Shown piece after piece: positions 15,434-24,547 of a stretch of DNA of 64,000 bases (the stretch's first letter is position 1; every line of letters starts with the position of its first letter). The DNA comes from Rhodanobacteraceae bacterium. GTDB lineage: Bacteria > Pseudomonadota > Gammaproteobacteria > Xanthomonadales > Rhodanobacteraceae. The position numbers and the translations under genes were made by a program. The DNA is taken from NCBI GenBank assembly GCA_027019085.1, contig JALUXG010000053.1, forward strand, positions 59,323 to 123,322. The letters are read 5' to 3'. Below the pieces are notes generated by a model. The model was not told the origin of the DNA, did not search any database, and saw nothing but the letters and a program-made list of their open reading frames with translations.

Positions 15434-17791
15434 TCAGCGACGATCGGCTTTCCCGTCACGCGAGGCGATGATCTCGATGCGGTAATCCTCGCCCTGCCAG
15501 ATGCCCGAGTCCCGCCAGCGGAAGGTCATCTCCACGGTCGTGCCAGCGGGCAGCCGGTCGGTCGGCAGGTCGGCCAGGTGCCGTCCGAAGACCGGGTCGG
15601 CGGTCTCGGTGTCACGGATGTCCTGCCAGCCGTTGACCCCCCAGTGCACCGTGGCGGCAGCCGGCAGCATGACGCGCAGGGCATGCCCCTGGGGGATCTG
15701 TTGCGGGCGGCAATCGAAAACCCACAAACGCCAGTCGACTTCCGGACGCTTGCCCTTGTAGCGCTCCCATACTCGCGGTGGGCGGTCGCAGGGCATGCCC
15801 TGTTCGCGGCTCAGCGCCAGTTTGATGAATTCGCCGTGTGCCCAGGCCAGCGGCATTGCCGAGCCGGTCGGCTTGCCCGGAAACAGGCCGCGCTCGGGTA
15901 TCGGGTCGGTGTCCCAGACCTGTTCGGGCAACATGTCGCCCGGTCCCGCCATGGCAGCCATGGCCTGGAGATAGGGCAGCGGGTCCTCGCCTGCGGCCAG
16001 CGCATAGTGACCGCGCTCACCGGTCAACAGCGGCCAGCCGCGACCCAGTCCGGTGCCGTCGAAAGGCCGGCCGTCGTGGTGCTCGCCGTAGCCGTCGTTG
16101 TTGTAGCGATGCCACACCGGGCCGCTCGGGGTGTCCGTGCGCAGCAGCTTGTCGATGGCATGCACGCTTTCCACGATTTTCGGATCATCGGCGCGGCGCA
16201 GGCCGTAGCGCACCAATTGCAGGAAATCGGTGGCAATCTGGTCCTCGGCAGCAAGCTGGTTGTCGTGCGAGCGGTTCTTGACCGGCACCACTTCGTGCTT
16301 GGCATCCTCGCGGCTGAGCACATCGGCCGGTGCCGCACGCAGGTAATATCCGCGTACGCCCAGTTTGCCGGCCAGTTTCCCGCCTTCGGTCCAGGTCCAG
16401 TCCTCGATGCGGGCGTTCCAGTAATCGGCCAGCATCAGCGCGAACCGGCTTTCCTCGCGCGAGAGGAAGCGCGCGCCCTCGACCAGTGCCGCGATCATCA
16501 CTGCCAGGGTGAAGGTGTTGATGCCGGCATCCTCCTCCCAGCGGTCCTGCGCGCTGGATGGACCGTTGGCGGCGAGGAAGGCCAGTGCCCGGCGCACCAT
16601 GTCCTCGACCGGAATGCCATCCAGCGCGTCGGCATCGGCGAGTACGCCCGCCAGCAGCACCGGGAAGGCGGTTTCATCGAGCTGCACGCCCTCCCAGAAT
16701 GGTTTGCCGCCGAGCCACTGGTTCTGCAGCCAGTGTCCGTCTTCCTGCTGGGTGGCGATCAGGTAGCGCAGCACGTCGCGGGCGTCATCTGCAGCGCCGA
16801 TCAGGCCGAGCGCGCCGGCGCTTTCCACCAGGTCGCGCGGCCACACCAGGTGGTAGCCACCCAGGCTGGTGCTCGATTCACCCCAGGGTACGGCCAGGCT
16901 GGCCACCAGGGCGCCGCGGAAGGTGCGATCCCCATGGACCCTGAGCACCATGGCTGAACGTTCGTACGTGCGCTTGAGTGGTGCGGGCAGTCGGGGCACC
17001 CGGAGTTTTTTCGCCCAGCGCGTCCAGGCATCGATCTGCGCCTGCCAGATGTGGCCAAAATCCTCGGCGAGACTGGCTGCAGCGAGCGTGGCGGCCGCTT
17101 CCTTGCTGGTCGCCACAGCCAGCGCCAGTGTCCCGTCGCGAGGCAGTTCACCAGTCAGGGCAACCTCGCCCGGGCCGGCCTCGCCGTATGCCCACTGCAT
17201 GCGCTTGTTGTCATTGAAATCCTGCCAGCCGTCACTGGTACCCACGCAGCCGGCGGAGATGCGCCCGAAGGCATCGACGCCCCGGGCATCGCGCGCCATC
17301 AGGGCAAGACCGAACGGGCCCTGTTCGGCCCACAGTACCTTGCGGCCCTGGTGCCGGGTCGCGTAGCCGACATCGTGCTCGCCCTCGCCGCCGAGGCGTG
17401 GAGTGAGCAGCACGTAGGGGCGCAGCCCGGGATCGCCTTCCAGGGTGTAATCGATCAGCAATGCATCGCGGTGCTGATGCGGACACACCCGCATGCGGAA
17501 AACAAAGCGCTCATGGGTGTGGGTGATCGTCACCGCGGGTACGCCATTGCCGTTGCATTCGACGCTGTAGTGGCCGAGCTTGCGCAGTTCGATCCAGAAG
17601 CCGGCGTCGTCGGCGATGATGAAACCGAGATCCTTGATCTGCGGGATGTCGATGCGCGGGTAATAAACCTCGGTGACAATGCCCTGCGCCAGGGTGAACC
17701 ACAGGCGCGAGGAACCCAGCGCCGTGCCGACCATGTCCTTGTTGCCCGGCGCCCACTTGGGCTGGGTGGGACCTGTCTGGGGGGCTTTCAT
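15434..17791 (-). CDS. GH15 glucoamylase (glucan 1,4-alpha-glucosidase)
   Basis: A 785-residue glycoside hydrolase family 15 enzyme that frees beta-D-glucose from non-reducing ends of alpha-glucans. Residues 1-270 form the bacterial N-terminal beta-sandwich (APGNKDMVGTALGSSRLWFT); the (alpha/alpha)6 barrel follows, with YHLVWPRDLVESAGAL, the acid-helix motif DRWEEDAG near residue 420 and the base motif LPEQVWD near 624. There is no signal peptide, so it should act on intracellular glucan. The start is the ATG at 17791 behind a GAGG ribosome site; the frame extends to 18106 without family sequence. It is the first gene of the glycogen operon, 164 bases before glgP. Confidence 0.9.
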   Translation of the reverse strand: MKAPQTGPTQPKWAPGNKDMVGTALGSSRLWFTLAQGIVTEVYYPRIDIPQIKDLGFIIADDAGFWIELRKLGHYSVECNGNGVPAVTITHTHERFVFRMRVCPHQHRDALLIDYTLEGDPGLRPYVLLTPRLGGEGEHDVGYATRHQGRKVLWAEQGPFGLALMARDARGVDAFGRISAGCVGTSDGWQDFNDNKRMQWAYGEAGPGEVALTGELPRDGTLALAVATSKEAAATLAAASLAEDFGHIWQAQIDAWTRWAKKLRVPRLPAPLKRTYERSAMVLRVHGDRTFRGALVASLAVPWGESSTSLGGYHLVWPRDLVESAGALGLIGAADDARDVLRYLIATQQEDGHWLQNQWLGGKPFWEGVQLDETAFPVLLAGVLADADALDGIPVEDMVRRALAFLAANGPSSAQDRWEEDAGINTFTLAVMIAALVEGARFLSREESRFALMLADYWNARIEDWTWTEGGKLAGKLGVRGYYLRAAPADVLSREDAKHEVVPVKNRSHDNQLAAEDQIATDFLQLVRYGLRRADDPKIVESVHAIDKLLRTDTPSGPVWHRYNNDGYGEHHDGRPFDGTGLGRGWPLLTGERGHYALAAGEDPLPYLQAMAAMAGPGDMLPEQVWDTDPIPERGLFPGKPTGSAMPLAWAHGEFIKLALSREQGMPCDRPPRVWERYKGKRPEVDWRLWVFDCRPQQIPQGHALRVMLPAAATVHWGVNGWQDIRDTETADPVFGRHLADLPTDRLPAGTTVEMTFRWRDSGIWQGEDYRIEIIASRDGKADRR

Positions 17792-18126
17792 CTCGCGGCC
17801 TCTGCGGATGGCGGGGCACACGCCCCATCCTTCCCAGCATAGAACGTTTGCCTGAATGCCTGTATAGCGCAAGCCTTGTCGGGCCATGGTTTGCGCGATT
17901 CCCGCCCTCGGCGAGGCGGCGCCTGCGTGGAAGGTCCGGCCGGCCGCACGGGATGCGGGTACGGGTTGTCGGGCCTGTACAGCCTGTGGGCCACACCGCG
18001 TACTGAACTCGACGATCGATCTGCGGTCTGTCAGATGGTGGCGCCTCGATGCCTCCGGTGCATCACGGACGGCCCGCTCGACGCCTTCGTTCCTTGTGTG
18101 CCGCACGTCCGCGGAAGGAGCCGGGA
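17792..18126. other. Divergent intergenic region, no gene seen
   Basis: This 335-base region separates the glycogen operon (leftward) from a membrane-protein gene (rightward). It should hold both promoters, but I find no convincing -35/-10 pair, palindrome or riboswitch. Short frames cross it, but they are low-quality continuations of the flanking genes. A strong Shine-Dalgarno (GGAAGGAG) at 18113-18120 belongs to the rightward gene. Confidence 0.5.
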
Positions 18127-19080
18127 ATGCATGCCGAGAACAGTCTTTTCTGCGAACCGCCGCCGCTCCGGCATCTGCGTGCCTTGCTGACGGCGTTCGG
18201 CGTGATCTGGATGATCAATGCCGCCTTCCAGGTGTCCGGATGGTTGCTCGGTTCCGATGCCGGGGTGCACTTCGTGCATGCGCTTGCCAAATCCGCTTCG
18301 GTGGTGCCCGCATGGGTCCAGCCGCTGCTGGTGGCCGGGGTGCAGGGCACGCAGGCGATCGGTCCCGGCGTCGTGGTGGCCGTGATGGTACTTGTCGATG
18401 TCCTGCTGGGCCTGGCGCTGCTGACGCAACGCCATCTTGTGCCGGCTGCCGTTCTCGGCATGGGCTACAGCCTGCTGAGCTGGGTATTTCTGGATGGACT
18501 GGGTTTCCCCTACGGCAACGGCCAGACCGACCCGGGGGTGTTCGTGGCGTACGCCATCGCATTCGTGTTTGTGCTGGCGGTGGCGCCGATGTTCGCGCTA
18601 CGGCAACCGGTGCGGACACCGGACCTGCGATGGTGGAAGGTGGGTCGCATTGCCTTCGGTCTGCTGTGGCTGTTCGATGCGGTGCTCAAGTGGTTGCCGG
18701 GTTTCCTGCTGCACTTCACAAGCCAGATCACCTCGGTGATTGCCGGGCAGCCGCACTGGGTGGCCGTCTGGCTCGGCCTGGTGGCCGCGATCATCCACAC
18801 GGTCGGTCCGGTGCCGGTCGCCGTGCTGACGGCGCTGGCCGAGACGGTGATCGCTCTCGGCCTGCTCGGCGGCAAGGGACTGCGCCCGGTGCTGGCGTTT
18901 GGTGTGCTGTATTCCATCGCCGTATGGTGCACCGCGGAAGCCTTTGGCGGTCCGTACACTCTGGCCGGTTCCGGGGTACGTGGCAACGTGGTGGGCAACG
19001 TGGTGATCTACCTGATCCCGTTCCTTTTCCTGTGGCAGGGCAGCCGCACGTTGGCCAGGTCGCAGGAAACCGGTGCCTGA
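18127..19080 (+). CDS. Polytopic membrane protein, DoxX-like appearance
   Basis: A 317-residue integral membrane protein of unknown function. The ATG at 18127 is preceded by GGAAGGAG with 6-base spacing, which decides this start over the longer frame from 18049. I count about eight hydrophobic spans (e.g. VVVAVMVLVDVLLGLALL, YAIAFVFVLAVAPMFAL). Two halves each begin with a similar pattern (HLRALLTAFGVIWMINAAFQ and WWKVGRIAFGLLWLFDAVLKW) and each goes on to a long acidic or glycine-rich segment, suggesting internal duplication of a four-helix DoxX-like unit. That assignment is by appearance only. Confidence 0.6.
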   Translation: MHAENSLFCEPPPLRHLRALLTAFGVIWMINAAFQVSGWLLGSDAGVHFVHALAKSASVVPAWVQPLLVAGVQGTQAIGPGVVVAVMVLVDVLLGLALLTQRHLVPAAVLGMGYSLLSWVFLDGLGFPYGNGQTDPGVFVAYAIAFVFVLAVAPMFALRQPVRTPDLRWWKVGRIAFGLLWLFDAVLKWLPGFLLHFTSQITSVIAGQPHWVAVWLGLVAAIIHTVGPVPVAVLTALAETVIALGLLGGKGLRPVLAFGVLYSIAVWCTAEAFGGPYTLAGSGVRGNVVGNVVIYLIPFLFLWQGSRTLARSQETGA

Positions 19081-19110
19081 CCCTGTGGCAATGGGCGGGC
19101 CAATGCACGC

Positions 19111-21351
19111 TCAGCCGCTGGTGCGAATGCTGTCCACGCGACGGAAGCCGCGTGGAAGAAGGCCGCCGCGCGAGGCGCGGTTGCCACCGTATTCGACCAG
19201 GTCGGCCCACTTCAGGATCAGCTTGCGCTGGCCCGCGAACAGGGTCACCTCCCCGCTGCCCTCGGCCACGACGGCCACGCCTGCGAGGCGTTCTTCACCG
19301 CTTTCCAGCCGGGCTTTCGGGATGCTGATGAGCTTGTTGCCCTTGCCGCGCTCCAGCTCGGGCAGTTCGGCCACGGAAAACATCAGCAGGTGCCCGGCGG
19401 TGGTGGCGACCACGATCCGGTCGCGCGCCGGTTCCGCGGTGGCTGCCGGGGGCAGCACATGTGCATCCCCGGGCAGGCTGATCAGTTGCTTGCCGGATTT
19501 TTTGTTCGACAGCAGGGAAGCGAAGCGGGTGACAAACCCGTAGCCGTAATCGGAGACCAGCACCAGTCGCGTATCGTTGCCGCCGCTGGCCACGGCGTCG
19601 AAGCGCGCCCCGGCAGGCGGGCTGAAGCGCCCTGTCAGCGGGTCGCCGTTACCGCGGGCGGAGGGCAGGGTATGGCCGGGCGTGGAGTAGCTGCGTCCGG
19701 TGGAGTCGATAAAGGCAATGTGCTGATTGGTGCGCGCGAGGGCATAGGCGGCCAGGGCATCGCCCTCGCGATAGTTGAGGCCTTCGGCATCGACATCATG
19801 GCCCTTGGCTGCGCGTACCCAGCCCTTTTTCGACAGCACCACGGTGATCGGTTCGGCGGCAACGAGGTCGGTCTCGTCCAGCGCCTGGGCGACCTCGCGT
19901 TCGACCAGTGGTGAACGGCGCGCATCGCCGAACTTCTCGGCATCGGCCGTGATTTCTTCGCGGATCAGGCGCTTGAGCTTGGTCGGGGATTTCAGCAGCA
20001 CTTCGATGCGCGCGCGTTCCTCTTCCAGCTTGTCGGCCTCGGCGTTGATCTTCATCTCCTCCAGTCGCGCCAGCTGCCGCAGCCGGGTCTCGAGGATGTA
20101 GTCAGCCTGCTCCTGGCTGAGCTTGAATCGCCGCATCAGCACCGGCCCGGGTTCGTCCTCGCTGCGGACGATGCGGATCACCTCGTCGATATTGAGGAAG
20201 GCGATGCGCAGGCCCTCGAGCAGATGCAGGCGGCGCTCGACCTTTGTCAGGCGATGCTGCAGGCGGCGTGTCACCGTGGCGGTACGGAACTTCAGCCATT
20301 CACCGAGGATGGTCCTGAGGTTCTTGACCTGCGGACGTCCATCCAGGCCGATCATGTTGAGATTGGCGCGGTAGCTTTTTTCCAGGTCGGTGGTGGCGAA
20401 CAGGTGCTGCATCATGGCTTCGGTATCCACGCGGCTGGAGCGTGGTACCAGCACCAGGCGGACCGGGCTTTCGTGGTCGGATTCGTCGCGCAGGTCTTCG
20501 AGCATCGGCAGTTTCTTCGCCCGCATCTGTGCAGCGATCTGTTCAAGCACTTTCGACGGACTGACCTGGTGCGGCAGCGCATGGATGACCACGTTGCCGT
20601 TCTCGACGGCGTACACGGCACGTGCGCGCACCGAGCCGGTACCTTTCTCGTACAGTTCGAGCAGGTCCTCGTGTGGCGTGATGATCTCGGCTGCCGTGGG
20701 GTAATCCGGCCCCCGCACGTGCTCGCACAGTTCGGCAACGGTGCTGCCGGGGTGCTCGAGCAGGCGGATGGTGGCGGTGGCGATTTCGCGCAGGTTGTGC
20801 GGCGGGATGTCGGTGGCCATGCCCACGGCAATGCCGGTCGAACCGTTGAGCAGCACGTGAGGCAGGCGAGCGGGCAGCCAGGACGGCTCTTCCAGCGTGC
20901 CATCGAAGTTCGGCGACCAGTCCACCGTGCCCTGGCCCAGCTCGGCCAGCAGTACCTCGGCGATCGGGTGCAGCTTGGACTCGGTGTAGCGCATTGCCGC
21001 GAAGCTTCTGGGGTCGTCGGGCGAGCCGAAGTTGCCCTGGCCGTCGATCAGCGGATAGCGGTACGAGAACGGCTGCGCCATCAGCACCATGGCTTCGTAG
21101 CAGGCCGAGTCGCCGTGCGGGTGGAACTTGCCGATCACGTCGCCGACGGTGCGCGCGGACTTCTTCGGTTTGGCGCCGGCGGCCAGGCCCAGTTCGCTCA
21201 TGGCATAGACGATGCGGCGCTGCACCGGCTTGAGCCCGTCGCCGATGAACGGAAGGGCGCGGTCCAGCACCACGTACATCGAGTAGTCGAGGTAGGCGCG
21301 TTCGGCGTATTCCCTGAGCGGGATCTGTTCGTGGTTCGGTTGCAGGTTCAT
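19111..21351 (-). CDS. parC: DNA topoisomerase IV subunit A
   Basis: A 746-residue ParC, the cleavage subunit that decatenates daughter chromosomes with ParE. The active-site tyrosine lies in [11 protein letters not shown]. The quinolone-determining region reads [20 protein letters not shown], i.e. the Ser80 and Glu84 equivalents are unmutated. The C-terminal half carries beta-pinwheel repeats ([42 protein letters not shown]). The length is normal. The gene converges with the membrane-protein gene, with only 30 bases between their stops. Confidence 0.96.
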   Translation of the reverse strand: MNLQPNHEQIPLREYAERAYLDYSMYVVLDRALPFIGDGLKPVQRRIVYAMSELGLAAGAKPKKSARTVGDVIGKFHPHGDSACYEAMVLMAQPFSYRYPLIDGQGNFGSPDDPRSFAAMRYTESKLHPIAEVLLAELGQGTVDWSPNFDGTLEEPSWLPARLPHVLLNGSTGIAVGMATDIPPHNLREIATATIRLLEHPGSTVAELCEHVRGPDYPTAAEIITPHEDLLELYEKGTGSVRARAVYAVENGNVVIHALPHQVSPSKVLEQIAAQMRAKKLPMLEDLRDESDHESPVRLVLVPRSSRVDTEAMMQHLFATTDLEKSYRANLNMIGLDGRPQVKNLRTILGEWLKFRTATVTRRLQHRLTKVERRLHLLEGLRIAFLNIDEVIRIVRSEDEPGPVLMRRFKLSQEQADYILETRLRQLARLEEMKINAEADKLEEERARIEVLLKSPTKLKRLIREEITADAEKFGDARRSPLVEREVAQALDETDLVAAEPITVVLSKKGWVRAAKGHDVDAEGLNYREGDALAAYALARTNQHIAFIDSTGRSYSTPGHTLPSARGNGDPLTGRFSPPAGARFDAVASGGNDTRLVLVSDYGYGFVTRFASLLSNKKSGKQLISLPGDAHVLPPAATAEPARDRIVVATTAGHLLMFSVAELPELERGKGNKLISIPKARLESGEERLAGVAVVAEGSGEVTLFAGQRKLILKWADLVEYGGNRASRGGLLPRGFRRVDSIRTSG

Positions 21352-21416
21352 GTGTGGCTGTCAGGGTCGGGTTGAATCATGCGCGTGTGCGTGAAACAGG
21401 GATTGTGTGGCATCGG

Positions 21417-22304
21417 TCACTGGATGCGTTGCGAGTCGATGCCTTCGGTGGCCAGCTGTTTCTGCACGCTGTCGGGGCCTGCAAGGTGCGCCGCACCCAC
21501 GGCGACGAAATAGACTCCCGGCGTTTGCATGACCTTCTTCAGTTGCACGCCCCAGCGCCGGTTGCGCTCGACGATCAGCCGCCGGTAGAGGGCAGGGGAT
21601 TGCTTGCGCATCTTGAGGTCGGCCAGGCGGGCGATGGCGCTCACCTCACCCTTTTCCCAGGCGGTGACCAATTGCGCCAGATCCTTGCGAACACTGGCAT
21701 AGTCCTTGAGCACGCCATGCAGAAACTTCAGTTGCAGAGGATGTGGCATGTTGGCAAAGAAGCGGATCTGCTGCTCGGAGGTTTCCAGTCCCTTGACGGG
21801 TTTCCCGGCCGTCTGGAACTGTTTCTTGAGCTGCTTGTCGACCCCGCTGTCTGGATCGATGCCGGCCTTGAGCAGGGGTGCAACCGTGAGGGTGAGGCCG
21901 GCCAGCCATGGACGCATGTGTTCCAGAACCGCCATACCTCCGGGCGGGTCGGCATCGGCCACTGCCTGCTTGAGGCGTTGTCGGTCGGCTGCATCGAGCT
22001 GGCTGGACAGCGTGTGCTGGAAATCCACCCCGTATTTCAGCACCAGTCCCTGCATGTGGGCGGGACTGTCGTCGGTGATCTCGATGTACAGCGTACCGCT
22101 GCGTGCGAGTGCCTTTTCCAGTGCCATGGAACGCCACTCGGTATGGCCGGGCAGCAGGTGCACGGTGCCGAACAGATAGAGCGTGCTTTGCCCATTGTGG
22201 GCTACCCAGAGTGCAGGGCTCGCAAGCGCCGGCAGGGCCAGCAGGCCCAGGGCCAGGATGGCCGAGCGGGCCAGGCGTCGGAACAGCTTCATGGGTGCGT
22301 CCAT
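21417..22304 (-). CDS. TraB/GumN family protein
   Basis: A 295-residue exported protein of the TraB/GumN family. An N-terminal signal peptide (LARSAILALGLLALPALASPA) is followed by the family hallmark YLFGTVHLLPG near residue 45 and the C-terminal FVAVGAAHLAGPDSVQKQL. GumN lies beside the xanthan gum cluster in Xanthomonas; related proteins are proposed metalloproteases (Tiki-like), since the GxxH and GxxH...E positions are conserved, but substrates are unknown. It is 65 bases downstream in genome position from parC and on the same strand. The ATG four codons in (MKLFRR) is an alternative start. Confidence 0.85.
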   Translation of the reverse strand: MDAPMKLFRRLARSAILALGLLALPALASPALWVAHNGQSTLYLFGTVHLLPGHTEWRSMALEKALARSGTLYIEITDDSPAHMQGLVLKYGVDFQHTLSSQLDAADRQRLKQAVADADPPGGMAVLEHMRPWLAGLTLTVAPLLKAGIDPDSGVDKQLKKQFQTAGKPVKGLETSEQQIRFFANMPHPLQLKFLHGVLKDYASVRKDLAQLVTAWEKGEVSAIARLADLKMRKQSPALYRRLIVERNRRWGVQLKKVMQTPGVYFVAVGAAHLAGPDSVQKQLATEGIDSQRIQ

Positions 22305-22383
22305 GGCGTGAGAGTCCAGGCTACTTTAGCCGATCGGAGGCACATGCAGGCGGTCGGTGGGGCACGGTCCGCCACGGGTGTCC

Positions 22384-23502
22384 TCAGCGCGGTACGCGGT
22401 ATCCGCCGGGTACGCCTTCCGGACTCAGCGTGAGCTGCCACAACTGGTCGCGGCGCGAGCGAAACACCGCTGCCGAGGTGGCCAGGTAGAAGATCCACAT
22501 GCGGTGGAAGGTCTCGTCGTACTGCCTGGAAAGCTCGGGCCAGGCGGCCTCGAAGTTGGCCATCCAGGCCATCAGGGTGCGGTCGTAGTCGGCGCCGAAG
22601 TTGTGCCAGTCCTCGACCACGAACAGGTCTTCCAGCGCGGCGGTGACCTGGCTGGCTGCCGGAATCATGGAATTGGGGAAGATGTATTTCTCGATCCATG
22701 GATCGGGCTGCGCCGGTGCCCCGTTGCTGCCGATGCAATGCAGCACGGAAAGGCCGTCAGGCTTCAGGCAGCGGCGTACCGTCTCGAAGTAGGCGCGATA
22801 GTTCTTGCCGCCGACATGTTCGAACATGCCGATTGAATACACCGCGTCGAACACCTCGTCGACGTCGTGGTAGTCCTGCAGACGGATTTCGATGGGCAGG
22901 CCCTCGCACAGCCTGCGTGCGTATTCGGCCTGTTCCTGCGACACGGTGATGCCCACGCCGGAGACTCCGTAACGCTCGGCGGCGTATTTGAGCGCCTCCC
23001 CCCAGCCACAGCCGATGTCCAGTACGCGCATGCCCGGTTCGAGCCGGAGCTTGCGGCAGACCAGGTCCAGCTTGGCCTCTTGCGCGTCATCAAGGTTGTC
23101 GGCCTGGGCCCAGTAGCCGCACGAATACACCAGCCGCTTGCCGAGCATGGCGTTGAACAGGTCGTTGCCACGGTCATAGTGCGCCTTGCCGATCTCGAAA
23201 GCGTGTTCCCCGCGTTGCAGGTTGATGAAACGCGCCTTCAGGTGGGCGATCAGGGTGTCGAGGGTTTTGAGGTCACGGTCCAGCTGCGCGCGCAGGACAC
23301 GGGTGAAGAAGCCGGGCAGGTCCACCGCGTCCCACCATCCCTCCATGTAGGCTTCGCCCAGGCCCAGCGAGCCATGCGCAAAGACGCGGGCATACAGGCG
23401 TGGATCGTGTACCCGGATGTCGGTGGTGGCAGGGCCGTCGACTTCGATGCCGGCCCTGGCGAGCAGCTCGATGGCACGGGCCTTGAGTGAATCTTCGTTC
23501 AC
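22384..23502 (-). CDS. cfa: Cyclopropane-fatty-acyl-phospholipid synthase
   Basis: A 372-residue SAM-dependent methyltransferase that adds a methylene bridge to unsaturated acyl chains of membrane phospholipids, usually on entry to stationary phase or under acid stress. The N-terminal lipid-binding domain (ARVFAHGSLGLGEAYMEGWWD) is followed by the SAM motif VLDIGCGWGEALKYAA near residue 160 and EMFEHVGGKNYRAYF-type active-site sequence. The length matches E. coli Cfa (382). It shares its strand with parC, the gumN-like gene and DUF190-crcB; the 52-base gap from DUF190 leaves co-transcription open. Confidence 0.95.
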   Translation of the reverse strand: MNEDSLKARAIELLARAGIEVDGPATTDIRVHDPRLYARVFAHGSLGLGEAYMEGWWDAVDLPGFFTRVLRAQLDRDLKTLDTLIAHLKARFINLQRGEHAFEIGKAHYDRGNDLFNAMLGKRLVYSCGYWAQADNLDDAQEAKLDLVCRKLRLEPGMRVLDIGCGWGEALKYAAERYGVSGVGITVSQEQAEYARRLCEGLPIEIRLQDYHDVDEVFDAVYSIGMFEHVGGKNYRAYFETVRRCLKPDGLSVLHCIGSNGAPAQPDPWIEKYIFPNSMIPAASQVTAALEDLFVVEDWHNFGADYDRTLMAWMANFEAAWPELSRQYDETFHRMWIFYLATSAAVFRSRRDQLWQLTLSPEGVPGGYRVPR

Positions 23503-23554
23503 GTGTCAATCCTTCCGGTTTGTCCTTGATGCCGTTCTGCCCTGGCTCCGGTCG

Positions 23555-23917
23555 TCAGGCCTTGTCTCCCAGCACGCCGATGTCCACGGGCGATTGCGTG
23601 TACACCAGGGATACCCCGGCATGGCGCACGGCGTCGAGCAATTGTTCGGCCTCCTGTTCGCGCAGCACGAATTCGACCCGTACCGGCAGGTCGCCGGCGA
23701 GATCGAAGAAGGCTTCTTCATGCAACACGCCGTGACGGCCGAAGCCGGCGATGGCCCGAAAGGCCGATCCGCCGGCCAGCCCCTGGTCACGCGCCTGTTC
23801 GAGCAGCCACTCGTAGAGCAGCTTGCCGTGGTGCTTGGCATTGTTGTGCATGTAGAAACGCAGGTTTACACCTTGCAGGTGCATGGTTTCGAGGGCTTGC
23901 ATGCGATGGATCTCCAT
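23555..23917 (-). CDS. DUF190 domain protein (CrcB partner)
   Basis: A 120-residue soluble protein of the DUF190 family. Features: GVNLRFYMHNNAKHHGKLLYEWLLEQAR, GSAFRAIAGFG and DLPVRVEFVLREQEAEQLL, giving a ferredoxin-like, PII-related fold. DUF190 genes recur next to fluoride exporters, but their role is unproven; a regulatory or sensory part in ion export is inference. The start at 23917 directly abuts the crcB stop at 23918, so the two are co-translated under the same fluoride riboswitch. Confidence 0.85.
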   Translation of the reverse strand: MEIHRMQALETMHLQGVNLRFYMHNNAKHHGKLLYEWLLEQARDQGLAGGSAFRAIAGFGRHGVLHEEAFFDLAGDLPVRVEFVLREQEAEQLLDAVRHAGVSLVYTQSPVDIGVLGDKA

Positions 23918-24304
23918 TCAAGCGCGCAACAGGGCGCGAATCAAGGCCATGCCGAGCAGGGTCATGCCGATCGATCCGATCACATGCACGGCGATGTGTC
24001 CGGCGAACCACCAATACTGCTGACGCAGCAGCAAGGTGGTGGCCTCGGCGGAGAAGGTCGAGAATGTGGTCAGGCCGCCGAGAAAGCCGGTGCCGATCAT
24101 CAACTGCACCTCGGCCGGCATGGCGCGGTAATGGGCAAAGGCACCGATGGCCATGCCCATCAGCAGTCCGCCCAGCAGGTTGGCGACCAGGGTGCCGAGG
24201 GGAAGGGTGGGGAAGACCGGGTTGAACAGCATGCCCAGCCACCAGCGCAGCAAGGCACCGAGACCGGCGCCGAAGGCGATGGCGAAAACAGCGGTGATGC
24301 CCAT
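23918..24304 (-). CDS. crcB: Fluoride efflux channel CrcB/Fluc
   Basis: A 128-residue, four-helix inner-membrane protein of the CrcB/Fluc family, which works as an antiparallel dimer to let fluoride leave the cell. Signatures: GALLRWWLG, PLGTLVANLLGG and GFLGGLTTFSTFSAE (the phenylalanine-lined pore and sodium site). An AAGGAG ribosome site precedes the ATG at 24304. The identification is strengthened by the fluoride riboswitch about 70 bases upstream, giving a self-consistent fluoride-detoxification unit with DUF190. Confidence 0.95.
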   Translation of the reverse strand: MGITAVFAIAFGAGLGALLRWWLGMLFNPVFPTLPLGTLVANLLGGLLMGMAIGAFAHYRAMPAEVQLMIGTGFLGGLTTFSTFSAEATTLLLRQQYWWFAGHIAVHVIGSIGMTLLGMALIRALLRA

Positions 24305-24341
24305 GGGTGCTCCTTCGGAAGGTGATCCTGCATGCGTACAC

Positions 24342-24369
24342 GACCCCGGTGCGCCAAGGCACTGGGGTC
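24342..24369 (-). promoter_or_regulatory. Stem-loop in crcB leader (possible expression platform)
   Basis: The segment forms an 11-bp stem (GACCCC on one arm, GGGGTC on the other, extended by five more pairs with one G-U) with a 6-base loop. It sits between the fluoride aptamer and the crcB start. No T-run follows on the minus strand, so it is not a classical terminator; it could act as an antisequester or Rho/translation-level platform. Confidence 0.5.
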
Positions 24370-24374
24370 AACCT

Positions 24375-24440
24375 TGCAGGCATCATCGGCCCGGGGGCGG
24401 TTCGTCCGTGCGGACGGGAGGCATGCCATCTCCCGCCGGT
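24375..24440 (-). promoter_or_regulatory. Fluoride riboswitch (crcB RNA motif) upstream of crcB
   Basis: On the minus strand the leader contains, in order, GGGAGATGGCATGCCTCCC (24428-24434 region), then GAACCGCCCCCGGGC, then CGATGATGCCTGC. These match the fluoride-riboswitch consensus: GGnGATGGCATnCCnCC forming P1/P2, the conserved AACCGC loop, and GCTGATGATGCCTnC closing the pseudoknot. It lies about 70-135 bases before the crcB ATG, exactly where such aptamers occur, and is expected to turn on crcB-DUF190 when fluoride rises. Recognised by eye, not by a covariance model. Confidence 0.88.
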
Positions 24441-24547
24441 CGGCTCGCAGCCGCTCCGGTGTTCCGATGGTAACGGCGATTTGCAGTCACGTCATCCTCG
24501 ATCACCGTGGCGTATGACTACAATGACGGGTCCTTCACGGAAACCCC

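Noticed and set aside
23417..24325. 302-codon plus-strand ORF opposite DUF190 and crcB
   Set aside because: A His/Gln-rich antisense shadow; the minus-strand genes have clear family motifs.
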